From Parcubacteria group bacterium RIFCSPLOWO2_01_FULL_48_18 (GTDB lineage: Bacteria > Patescibacteriota > Minisyncoccia > UBA6257 > WO2-01-48-18), in assembly GCA_001824435.1 (NCBI GenBank), contig MHXH01000023.1, positions 66,148-121,941 of the forward strand: DNA of 55,794 nucleotides, given 5' to 3'. This document shows, piece by piece, positions 48,781 through 55,794 of the stretch. The number at the start of each line of letters is the position of its first letter. Position 1 is the stretch's first letter. A model generated the notes under the pieces. It did no database searches, was not told the origin of the DNA, and worked only from the letters and a program-made list of their open reading frames with translations. A program made the translations under genes and the position numbers.

Positions 48781-51201
48781 CTACTTACTTGGGTCAAATT
48801 TCGGCTCTTTAAATCGCTTCAAAAGCAATGAGTTCATCACCACCGATACCGAAGAAAACGCCATTGCGAATCCGGCTATCTCCGGACGAAGAGATGTTTG
48901 TGAAAACGCATACAGAATCCCGGAAACGTTTTTGATAGAAAGCGCGATCTGGGTCGGCTCTCCCCCGCTTTGGGTAAACACCAGGTGAAATCCCGCAGCC
49001 AGGGGGATAGCAACGATGTTATAGATGAACGCCCAGAAAAGATTCTGCCATATTTTTCGTATCGTCTTGTGCGACAAATCAATGGAGGTAACGACATCGC
49101 GCAAGTCATCCTTAATTAGCACGATGGAGCCGGTCTCAATCGCTACGTCGGTGCCGGACCCGACGGCAATCCCCACGTCCGCCTTCGCAAGCGCCGGCGC
49201 ATCATTAATGCCGTCGCCGACCATGGCTACTTTTTTCCCTTCTTTCTGCAAACGTTCGATAAGCGCCTCCTTCTGGTCCGGCAATACTTTAGCAAAATAC
49301 CGATCAATCCCGATGCTGCCGGCAATAGCTTTAGCGGTTCTCTCGTTGTCGCCGGTAATCATGATAATCTCAAATCTCCGTTTTTTCAATTCTGCAATCG
49401 CTTCTTTCGCATAATCTTTGAGCGTATCGGCCATCGCCAGAAGCCCGATGACCCTCGCGTCATACGCGACAAACACAACCGTCTTTGCCTCGTCCTGAAG
49501 ACGATGGTAGTCGTTCATATACGCATCAAAGGCGAGGCCGTGTTCTTGCATTAACACCTCATTCCCGACGAGGATTTCCTTGCCGAGATGAACGGCTTTA
49601 ACTCCTTTTCCGGATATCGCTTTAAACCCTTCCGGTTCGGCAACGTCTATCCCTTTTTCTTTCGCCGACTTCACCACGGCAGTGGCAAGCGGATGCTCTG
49701 ATCCCCGCTCGACAATAGCTGCCAGACGCAAAAGTTCTTCTTGGCTGATCCCCTCGCCCGAGACCGCATCGGTCACTGCCGGCTCGCCCTTTGTCAGCGT
49801 ACCGGTTTTATCAAACGCGACTGACGTAAGATGGTGGGTCTTCTCAAGCGCTTCTCCGCCTTTAAGCAGCACTCCGTACTCGGCTCCTTTTCCGGTTCCT
49901 ACCATCACCGCAGTCGGCGTTGCAAGTCCCATGGCGCACGGACAAGAAACGACAAGCACGGCAACCAAGAACAAAAGAGAGGGCGTAAACGGCAGCCCTT
50001 CGGCAAAATACCAGTACCCAAACGCCAGAAGCGCAATGACAATTACCGCAGGCACGAATTTTTCCGTAATTCGGTCGGTGAAGTCCTGTATGGGCGCCCG
50101 CGCTGCCTGCGCCTCTTCAACCATTTGAACGATTTGGTACAACAAGGTGTCTTTCCCGACCTTCAACGCTTTGCATTTCAAAAGACCGTACGTATTCACC
50201 GTCGCGCCGATAACCTGATTGCCCGGCTGTTTCCCGACTGGCATTGATTCACCGGTAATAATCTTTTCATCCACCGACGATTCACCCTCGAGCACGATAC
50301 CGTCAGTAGGAACTTTCCCCCCGGGCTTAACCAGAAACACATCCCCCTCCTGAATATCACCAGCTTCAACTTCAACCTCCTGCCCGTCCCGAATAACAAC
50401 CGCCTTCTTGGGAGCAAGTTTTAAGAGCTTGCGAATCGCCGACGAAACGCCGCCGCGCGCCTTCGCCTCAAAATATCTCCCGAGGATTAAAAACGACATC
50501 AAGGCCGCGGAGGATTCCCAAAACGGATGATCAAAGCCTGCCCAAAAACTCTGCAGGTTAATCCCATTCGGATTGGTATAATGCGTAAAGTACGCAATGA
50601 ATCCGAAAAAGCTGTAAAAAAACGCCGTGCTAGTGCCGAGCACTACCAATACATCCATGCTCGTTGAACCAACCTTGACGGCTGTCCATGCATTCCGATA
50701 GAACGGCCACCCCACATAAAATTGCACCGGAATAGTAAGCAGAAGGAATATCCAATTAAAATCGAGCCAGGAGCCGCCTTGACAACCCGCGCCCTTACCG
50801 AATATCGTGGTTGCCGGATCTCCGAAACAGAACGCGTGAATATGGGTGAGATTAAACATATGCACCGCCATGTAGTACAAAATGATCGGCGATGCAAACA
50901 GAAAGCTGATAATCACCCGTTTTTTCAGCTGTGCGATCTCCTCGGCTCTCGTCTTTTCCGCCTCTGCTTCAGCCTCGGCTCCTCCTCTGGCAGAGATAAG
51001 AGAATACCCGATCTTAGCCAACAACTCTTTTACCGCATCAATCGTTATTTCATCGGGGTTATACTCGAGAACAAGTTTCTCCGAACCGTAATTGGCATTG
51101 GCGTTACTGACGCCCTTCTGCCGCACGAGCGTTTTATTGATAAGCACGGAGCACGAAGCGCAGTGCATGCCGTGGACCTTAAATACGTCGGTTTTTGTCA
51201 T
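48781..51201 (-). CDS. copA: copper-translocating P-type ATPase
   Basis: An 806-residue P1B ATPase: N-terminal HMA domain GMHCASCSVLI (residues 11-21), eight membrane helices, the metal site SCPCAMGLATP, phosphorylation site DKTGTLTKGE, the SEHPLATAVV histidine-proline motif, and GDGINDAPALAKADVGIAVG. The CPC and single HMA domain fit Cu(I) export. It is divergent from the cupredoxin gene (80 bp apart), and a shared regulatory region is likely. Confidence 0.93.
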   Translation of the reverse strand: MTKTDVFKVHGMHCASCSVLINKTLVRQKGVSNANANYGSEKLVLEYNPDEITIDAVKELLAKIGYSLISARGGAEAEAEAEKTRAEEIAQLKKRVIISFLFASPIILYYMAVHMFNLTHIHAFCFGDPATTIFGKGAGCQGGSWLDFNWIFLLLTIPVQFYVGWPFYRNAWTAVKVGSTSMDVLVVLGTSTAFFYSFFGFIAYFTHYTNPNGINLQSFWAGFDHPFWESSAALMSFLILGRYFEAKARGGVSSAIRKLLKLAPKKAVVIRDGQEVEVEAGDIQEGDVFLVKPGGKVPTDGIVLEGESSVDEKIITGESMPVGKQPGNQVIGATVNTYGLLKCKALKVGKDTLLYQIVQMVEEAQAARAPIQDFTDRITEKFVPAVIVIALLAFGYWYFAEGLPFTPSLLFLVAVLVVSCPCAMGLATPTAVMVGTGKGAEYGVLLKGGEALEKTHHLTSVAFDKTGTLTKGEPAVTDAVSGEGISQEELLRLAAIVERGSEHPLATAVVKSAKEKGIDVAEPEGFKAISGKGVKAVHLGKEILVGNEVLMQEHGLAFDAYMNDYHRLQDEAKTVVFVAYDARVIGLLAMADTLKDYAKEAIAELKKRRFEIIMITGDNERTAKAIAGSIGIDRYFAKVLPDQKEALIERLQKEGKKVAMVGDGINDAPALAKADVGIAVGSGTDVAIETGSIVLIKDDLRDVVTSIDLSHKTIRKIWQNLFWAFIYNIVAIPLAAGFHLVFTQSGGEPTQIALSIKNVSGILYAFSQTSLRPEIAGFAMAFSSVSVVMNSLLLKRFKEPKFDPSK

Positions 51202-51283
51202 AGCGGTTAAGGATATGGTATGCTATTTCGTATAGACTTATTATAACACAAGCGTAGAATTCTAGATTCTATTTTCGATTGAG

Positions 51284-51682
51284 ATGTCTAAAATCACCAA
51301 GCTTATCCTCTTCATTGTTTTTCTTGCTGCCAGCGGCTGGGTGTACGTCACATTCTATCAACCGGAGGCGATCAAGCCCGTCGCCGGATCCGGCCATACG
51401 GTAGAAATCAAAATGATCGCGCGGGAAAATCAATGGGTGTGGGATCCATCAACCGTCACGGCAAAAGTCGGCGACAAGGTAATTATCCGCATCTTCAATG
51501 AAGATAACTATGACCACGGCTGGGCGCTTGAAGCCTTCGCGATCAACCGCCGCTTATTCCCGAAACAAGAAACCGCCGTCGAATTTATCGCAGCCAAGAC
51601 GGGCACCTTCCAATTCTACTGCTCTGTCCCATGCGGAGATGGACACTATGGACAGGTGGGAACGCTTATCGTGGAAGAATAA
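51284..51682 (+). CDS. membrane-anchored cupredoxin, CuA-like, with Gln at the axial position
   Basis: A 132-residue protein with one membrane helix (about 5-22) and a cupredoxin domain. Copper ligands visible: His78 (NYDHGW), Cys113, Cys117 and His121 in FYCSVPCGDGHYGQVG. This is the CxxxCxxxHxxM pattern of CuA sites (cytochrome oxidase subunit II, nitrous oxide reductase), except that the final Met is Gln124. Gln occurs as axial ligand in stellacyanins. No oxidase subunit I is near, so a copper-storage or delivery role is more likely than respiration. Confidence 0.85.
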   Translation: MSKITKLILFIVFLAASGWVYVTFYQPEAIKPVAGSGHTVEIKMIARENQWVWDPSTVTAKVGDKVIIRIFNEDNYDHGWALEAFAINRRLFPKQETAVEFIAAKTGTFQFYCSVPCGDGHYGQVGTLIVEE

Positions 51683-51732
51683 ATTTAGCTTAAAAAAAAT
51701 CGAAAACCGAAACAAACAGATAATTTCGGGGC

Positions 51733-51960
51733 GCGAATCTCATCCTTCGACCCCGCTCAGGACGACCATGAGCTTGTCGAATGGGTCGAAACATGAAACA
51801 AATCGAAGCTAAATCCGAATATCGAAATACGAAATTCGAAGCAAATTCTAAAATCTTAATTACCAAATGTTCAAAACTTTCTTGTCATTTGAATTTTGAT
51901 CATTCGAATTTGTTTCGTGCTTCGTATTTCGGGTTTACCGTGGTATTTCCAATTTCGAAG
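51733..51960. repeat. palindromic and ATTCGAA-type repeats
   Basis: CCTTCGACCCCGCTCAGGACG followed by its approximate complement (51740-51793), then two arms of CGAAATACGAAATTCG / TTCGTGCTTCGTATTTCGGG that form a long imperfect inverted repeat. The right arm runs into the 3' end of the DoxX gene. Confidence 0.65.
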
Positions 51961-52477
51961 GCGGCAGCGTGAAGTCGTCGTCTTTTGTTGTTTCCCGTTT
52001 TTCCTCTTCTGTTCTTTCTCCGCGCGAAATTGAAATAAACCCTCCAGGTTTCCCTTTCTTACGGTTCATAAACTCTTCAATACTCCACGGTCCGGCTCCT
52101 AGCAACATAAGCGCAACAGCTGCGCCAAACAGTCCAATATCGCGGTAAATATCCGGATTGATACTCGCGCCATACGCACGCAGTATCGACGAAAAGATTC
52201 CCGCGATCATGACTGCGGCAACGCCTGCCAGCACGCGGACCTTAAAACCAATCAACAATCCCAGCCCCACGATGACTTCAATAAGACCCGTATAATAATT
52301 GATAACCGAGGCCGATCCCAGTCCCGCATCAAGCAGCAATTGGATTTCCGCGGTAGTCTGGGAAGGTTCGGACAATTTCTGATACCCGAACAAGAAAAAG
52401 ACAAACGCCAGCGTGACTCGCAAGAAAACCGGCGCCCACGAACACCAACGATCGCATAAAATGTCGAATTTATTCAT
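51935..52477 (-). CDS. DoxX family membrane protein
   Basis: A 180-residue four-helix protein of the DoxX type (FLRVTLAFVFFLFGYQKL, YYTGLIEVIVGLGLLIGF, DIGLFGAAVALMLLGAGPWS). DoxX-like proteins are linked to thiol and redox homeostasis and to quinone-dependent steps. The basic, charged tail after residue 145 partly overlaps the repeat at 51733-51960. It lies next to a thioredoxin-like gene on the same strand. Confidence 0.85.
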   Translation of the reverse strand: MNKFDILCDRWCSWAPVFLRVTLAFVFFLFGYQKLSEPSQTTAEIQLLLDAGLGSASVINYYTGLIEVIVGLGLLIGFKVRVLAGVAAVMIAGIFSSILRAYGASINPDIYRDIGLFGAAVALMLLGAGPWSIEEFMNRKKGKPGGFISISRGERTEEEKRETTKDDDFTLPPSKLEIPR

Positions 52478-52479
52478 GA

Positions 52480-52565
52480 CGCATCATCAACAAATAACGA
52501 ATTTCGCTCGAATAATCGAATAAACGTATTCGATCATTCGTAAATTCGCAACTTATTCGTTATTC
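52480..52565. repeat. ATTCG/CGAAT repeat cluster
   Basis: ATTCGTT, ATTCGAT, TCGAATAA and related words alternate in both orientations between the DoxX and thioredoxin-like genes and run into the 3' end of the latter. Confidence 0.65.
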
Positions 52566-52822
52566 GATGATCGTTTTAACTTTTCCCTTAGCGCTTTCTC
52601 GTTCACCGGGCCGACCGAAAAAAGCTCTCCGTTGATGACAATTCCAGGAGAAGCCATAATGCCGTGACGAGCAACAAGCTCTTGTCCCTCCGGCTCAATC
52701 GCGCTAATCTCTTCAAATTGCGCGTCGGAAAACTCCTTTGAAAGTTTCTCGACCCACAGCTTTTTAAACCGCGCGCAGTCCACGCAACCGGGAACGCTTA
52801 TTTCTTGCAAAACAACTGCCAT
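52553..52822 (-). CDS. small thioredoxin-like protein
   Basis: An 89-residue thioredoxin-fold protein with the redox motif CVDC (Cys13, Cys16) and a cis-proline loop ASPGIVING. Length and the GELFSVGPVN end resemble redox-active disulfide and glutaredoxin-like proteins. Together with DoxX and the copper genes it may keep copper-binding cysteines reduced. Confidence 0.85.
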   Translation of the reverse strand: MAVVLQEISVPGCVDCARFKKLWVEKLSKEFSDAQFEEISAIEPEGQELVARHGIMASPGIVINGELFSVGPVNEKALREKLKRSSNNE

Positions 52823-52824
52823 GT

Positions 52825-52878
52825 AAATTATTTCTGCGTATTTCTAATTATTTCTATTTATTTCTAATTATTTATACT
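52825..52878. repeat. TATTTCTAATTATTTCT repeat
   Basis: TTATTTCT and TAATTATT words repeated about five times between the thioredoxin-like and PilM-PilN genes. Confidence 0.65.
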
Positions 52879-54394
52879 GATCAAACTGCGATAAATCGGC
52901 GACCTTAAATGATATGCTAAATGACATAATCCCGCCTCCCCCGACAAACAGGCTTGACAGCGGCAGACTCACCTCGCTGATACCCGGTTCGTTCGCAAGC
53001 ATATTTTTGTATTCAATGGCAGCCTCTCGGCTCGAAACAGATCCGCCGATGGAGGCGCTGCCCCCTTCATTGATGGATATTCTTTCAATTGTTACAGAGC
53101 CCTTGCCGAGGGATTGCATCCGGCGCAAAAATGGAGTCCACCGGATCACTTGGCCGCTCACCTGGGAGGCGAAGCCGACCAACGCGTTGAATTCATTCGA
53201 AATTTTCTGCAACTCGCCAACCTTTACGGCGTAGTCGGATGCGGGACGGCCTTTTGCCTGAATGAGGGACCTGCTGTAATATTGTTCAAGAAAAATCCAT
53301 GTGGCGATGCATGCCGCCAGCAAAACCGTAAGCGACGTCCACCATAGATTCCTCCATAACTTAACGAACGCCGCGCCGCGGATGAGTTGATATTCTTCTT
53401 TCGCGCTGATGCCGCTTAAATTAATTTCAGCATCCATGTACCGTGGAATGTTCCCTCGAAGCGCTGCCCCCAAAGCTCCGTACCAATACACGGGGAGATC
53501 CTTGAATTTCTCAACCTCTAGCACCGCGACGGTCGGATTAAGCTTGCTCGCAAGGAGCAACCGTGAAATCTGATCATTAAAACCAGAAGCGACAAGCACG
53601 ATATGCCTGACCTCCACATTGAACCGAGATTGATAAAAATTCACCAGACGGACTGTTTCGTTCAGAATGAATTCATTGAACGCATCAACGGTAACGACGC
53701 GGCTCGCGCCGCGGATCGACGCCCACGAATGAAAATAATCGAAGTACAACTCCCCTCCCCTTGAAATGGTAAACTCTACGCCGTCGGCGGATACCATAAT
53801 CGTCACGCACGGACGCGCGGCGCCGATATTCGTCTTCAACGTCCTCGCCACGCGCATCACGCTCAAGGCGCCGAATTCAACGGCCACCGCCACGAATCCA
53901 TTCAACCGTAACGCCTCAATGAATTCATGCACAATATCCTTATTGACGACGGCGGCTAAAAATTCGATTTCTTCGCTGCGTGCCACTTCTTTCCTCTTCA
54001 CGGGCTGCCAATCGTAGTAGGCATTCTCGAACTTCAAAGGAGAAATCATCTGGATATTCAACCGCAATGCCTCCTCGATATTGGACTGCGCCACCTCCAC
54101 AAGAAAAACCGTCTGCGCGAATACATTCGCGCTTGGAATGGAGAGTACAATATGAATCGGCCTGTTTTTATTTTCGATCTTCGCGCGCAATTGGACAAGT
54201 GCCAGCGAAAAATTCCGTTTATCTTTGATGCGGCCGTCAACCACTATGCCGGCGGGTAATTTAAGCGACGTATGCGCCGCAATGGCGTTCGCCTTGCCCA
54301 AACGGACGTATCTCAAAGAAGCGTCGCTCACTTCCAAACCGCCGATCACGGCTTTCGGCGTCAATAGTTCGACGAGCTTGTAGAGAAAATTCAA
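52868..54394 (-). CDS. pilM: type IV pilus assembly protein, PilM-PilN fusion
   Basis: A 508-residue protein. The first 310 residues are an actin-like PilM (VIGGLEVSDASLRYVRLGKANAIAAHTSLKLPAG, HIVLSIPSANVFAQTVFL, EFGALSVMRVARTL, HIVLVASGFN). Then comes a membrane helix (about 345-365) and a PilN-like periplasmic part (QAKGRPASDYAVKVGELQKIS, WTPFLRRMQSLGKGSVTIERISINEGGSASIGGSVSSREAAIEYKNML). PilM and PilN are normally separate partners of the inner-membrane assembly platform; here they are covalently linked. Two pilin-like genes follow upstream on the same strand. Confidence 0.85.
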   Translation of the reverse strand: MNFLYKLVELLTPKAVIGGLEVSDASLRYVRLGKANAIAAHTSLKLPAGIVVDGRIKDKRNFSLALVQLRAKIENKNRPIHIVLSIPSANVFAQTVFLVEVAQSNIEEALRLNIQMISPLKFENAYYDWQPVKRKEVARSEEIEFLAAVVNKDIVHEFIEALRLNGFVAVAVEFGALSVMRVARTLKTNIGAARPCVTIMVSADGVEFTISRGGELYFDYFHSWASIRGASRVVTVDAFNEFILNETVRLVNFYQSRFNVEVRHIVLVASGFNDQISRLLLASKLNPTVAVLEVEKFKDLPVYWYGALGAALRGNIPRYMDAEINLSGISAKEEYQLIRGAAFVKLWRNLWWTSLTVLLAACIATWIFLEQYYSRSLIQAKGRPASDYAVKVGELQKISNEFNALVGFASQVSGQVIRWTPFLRRMQSLGKGSVTIERISINEGGSASIGGSVSSREAAIEYKNMLANEPGISEVSLPLSSLFVGGGGIMSFSISFKVADLSQFDQYK

Positions 54395-54480
54395 TCTAGC
54401 TTATTAGCTTGTTAGCTTGTAGCTTTTTAGCCTAATAAGATACAAATTTCTAATAAGCTAAGAAGCTGCCAGCTAAAAAA
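54395..54480. repeat. TTAGCTTG/CTAATAAG repeat
   Basis: TAGCTTATTAGCTTG words and their complement form an imperfect inverted repeat between the pilin-like gene and PilM-PilN. Confidence 0.7.
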
Positions 54481-54486
54481 GCTTAC

Positions 54487-54972
54487 CTAAAGGGGTATTT
54501 CTCCATACGATTCCATAATCAACTTTCCGGTTGTAGTATCGATACTGTATATCGCCTCAATCTTTTTGGAGAAAATCTTTGCCGCCCCTGTTGAACGAAT
54601 CCGCTTCTTACCGGAAGATGGTTCGTCCACGACTATCGTCGCCGTATTATTGCCCACGGATATCGTGTAGTCGCCGCCTCCGGTGGTAAAATTCTTATCC
54701 CGAGCGACTTTGATGACTGCGTCATTGACACCGGCTCGAGCCGCGGCCCATGCTTCTGCGCTGAGGCGCGCGCCAAAACCGCTGCTGGACAATAAATAAG
54801 AAATCAGCACGCCGGTAATGGCAATCTCGGCCACAATGCCGCTGATGATAAGAATAGTGGGTAGTGCAGTAATGCCCCTAATGGAATTTGGAATCTGGAA
54901 TCTGGAATTTAGAATGATGTTGCTGTTGGAATTTAGAATTTGGAATCGGGGTATCATGCTGCTAAATTCCAA
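54487..54972 (-). CDS. pilin-like/PilX-like protein
   Basis: Up to 161 residues. The core starts at RGITALPTILIISGIVAEIAITGVLI, a hydrophobic helix typical of minor pilins and PilX-like proteins (glycine just before the helix, glutamate inside it), followed by AEAWAAARAGVNDAV and a beta-rich part. The first 30 residues are encoded by ATTTAGAATTCCAAATTC repeats, so the real start is probably near residue 31, where AGGGG precedes an ATT codon; no ATG fits. Confidence 0.65.
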   Translation of the reverse strand: MEFSSMIPRFQILNSNSNIILNSRFQIPNSIRGITALPTILIISGIVAEIAITGVLISYLLSSSGFGARLSAEAWAAARAGVNDAVIKVARDKNFTTGGGDYTISVGNNTATIVVDEPSSGKKRIRSTGAAKIFSKKIEAIYSIDTTTGKLIMESYGEIPL

Positions 54973-55012
54973 CCTCCAGATTCCAACCTCCAGATTCCAG
55001 CTTCTAAAATTT
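54870..55012. repeat. GGAATTTAGAATC short-word repeats
   Basis: GGAATCTGGAATTTAGAAT words and complements (ATTCCAACCTCCAGATTCC) overlap the 5' end of the pilin-like frame and end at the next gene's stop. Confidence 0.75.
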
Positions 55013-55662
55013 TAGTATCCTTCCAAGATAATCGATCCGGTGCCTGTGCTGACGCCGCTGATATTGGTTGAAGTGGAAAAACGATTATCCGGGCTCGTCA
55101 GAACCCCGTCCTGGCCGGATCCGCCGCTCCAATCGGTTTGCCCGAACGCATCATTCTGCCATCGCGACAAATAATGAACGGTAGACAGCGACCGCGCCTC
55201 TCCTCCCCTGTACGTCCATGTGCTATACACCGTAATCTTCTGCGTAGAAGGATCGCCGGCGTCGCTTCCGCCGCAAGGAGCAACGGTAGTGATATTACCC
55301 GAAGTATCCCGACAAACATCCTCAATCGAAAAATATCTGGTAAACTCGATGGCGTCGATGCTGGAAGTTTCGCTTCCGGACTGAACCGCATACTGGGTTC
55401 CGGAGGCAGCAACACGATACGTGGTCGTTGCGCCCTTCGGAGAAAGATCATAGATCGCATGCCAATCGCTCTCGGCAATCACCTGAACGGTATCGACATA
55501 TTCTTGCAAAAAGAACGACGCGCTCTGCGCCTGCTTTGTTTCTTCATTCGATCGCAGCATAATCGCGAGCGCCACGGCCACCGAGCTAATAATAATCGCG
55601 GCAATGGTAAGCCCGATCAAGATCTCAAATATCGTTTGTCCCCGAACGTATTTTTTTCGCAT
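55012..55662 (-). CDS. prepilin-like protein with N-terminal cleavage site
   Basis: A 216-residue protein starting MRKKYVRGQTIFEILIGLTI: the glycine-then-hydrophobic helix with Glu at position +5 after the cut is the prepilin peptidase signature. The rest is a beta-rich pilin domain (YRVAASGTQYAVQSGSETS, KITVYSTWTYRGG). A PilV/PilW-like minor pilin is likely. It precedes the other pilin-like gene and the PilM-PilN gene, forming a pilus cluster. Confidence 0.85.
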   Translation of the reverse strand: MRKKYVRGQTIFEILIGLTIAAIIISSVAVALAIMLRSNEETKQAQSASFFLQEYVDTVQVIAESDWHAIYDLSPKGATTTYRVAASGTQYAVQSGSETSSIDAIEFTRYFSIEDVCRDTSGNITTVAPCGGSDAGDPSTQKITVYSTWTYRGGEARSLSTVHYLSRWQNDAFGQTDWSGGSGQDGVLTSPDNRFSTSTNISGVSTGTGSIILEGY

Positions 55663-55704
55663 ACATCTAGTATATCACATTTCGAAATATCGAAATGCCG
55701 CCTC

Positions 55705-55794
55705 CTACCTGCTCCAATTGAGCACGATGTCATCAACCCTCGGAGAGGCGGTTTGTTCTTCGTTCGTCCACAGAATGACTTTGTATCGATAGTA
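55705..55794 (-). CDS. C-terminal end of a surface or pilin-like protein (partial)
   Basis: The last 29 codons and TAG stop of a gene cut by the window edge: YYRYKVILWTNEEQTASPRV then DDIVLNWSR. The pattern (FRYKxxLxTxxxxxTPxxDDIxxNWS) is the closing strand of carbohydrate-binding or jelly-roll domains found at the end of CPR surface proteins. It would be part of the pilus/surface cluster. Confidence 0.6.
   Translation of the reverse strand, partial: YYRYKVILWTNEEQTASPRVDDIVLNWSR

Noticed and set aside
51781-51972. 63-residue plus-strand frame after the cupredoxin
   Set aside because: It is made entirely of CGAAAT/ATTCGAA repeats and overlaps the DoxX gene on the opposite strand.
1-55794. 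tRNA or rRNA genes
   Set aside because: No cloverleaf with a T-loop consensus or rRNA motif was recognised by eye in the gaps; a dedicated covariance search would settle this.

Overview
The window looks like the chromosome of a Patescibacteria (Candidate Phyla Radiation) bacterium, most likely Parcubacteria-like. The reasons are inference from gene content: a B12-dependent monomeric ribonucleotide reductase, a DUF5667 gene translationally overlapping an ECF sigma factor gene, Gmad2 and DUF5666 exported proteins, very small basic proteins, prepilin-like genes, and few long operons. Many starts lack a Shine-Dalgarno sequence, and some promoters place transcription initiation on the start codon itself. 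TGA is used as a stop, so this is not the recoded Gracilibacteria/Absconditabacteria code. No tRNA, rRNA, CRISPR array, transposase or integrase gene was seen.

Layout. 0-8 kb: a membrane serine protease, a phospholipase D/cardiolipin synthase, an MsrB-Gmad2 fusion, a PQQ-type sugar dehydrogenase-like protein, a SET methyltransferase, a HAD hydrolase and a small CxxC protein with a textbook promoter. 8-18 kb: housekeeping (HD protein, NrdJ, FtsZ, FtsA, YbeY, YqeY, ribosomal protein S21, HIT, HisRS, LepB, Pth). 18-28 kb: small unknown genes, a PH-domain protein, a RecB/Cas4-like nuclease, a PDZ lipoprotein, a site-2 protease, an M23 endopeptidase, VKOR, an IPT/TIG surface protein, and the sigma-DUF5667 pair, here fused to a PEBP domain. 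28-42 kb: a DUF1653 protein, a membrane HExxH protein, a two-gene ABC exporter, a deoxyribosyltransferase-like protein, NUDIX, an FAD-linked oxidase, a methyltransferase, a superoxide dismutase, and a nuclease-like and a nucleotidyltransferase-like protein. 42-47 kb: folA-thyA, acylphosphatase, RmuC and an AspA/AstE-like enzyme. 47-53 kb: a copper-handling cluster (exported His/Met-rich protein, HMA chaperone, CopA ATPase, cupredoxin, DoxX, thioredoxin-like). 53-55.8 kb: a type IV pilus block (PilM-PilN fusion, two pilin-like proteins, and the end of a further protein cut by the window edge).

The most striking content is between the genes. At least four families of short non-autonomous inverted-repeat elements are present, several with intact target-site duplications: a 160-245 bp family with TTA duplications (three copies), a family ending CCCCGTTA with 4-bp duplications (two copies), a 315-bp foldback with a CCTTC duplication inside an ABC operon, and an 85-bp element with a TGAA duplication. 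They supply stop codons, C-termini and possibly N-termini to neighbouring genes. REP-like palindromes, one of them inside a coding sequence, and locally distinct short-word repeats fill most remaining intergenic gaps. Redox repair and thiol genes (MsrB, SOD, VKOR, thioredoxin-like) together with copper export suggest exposure to oxygen and metal stress.
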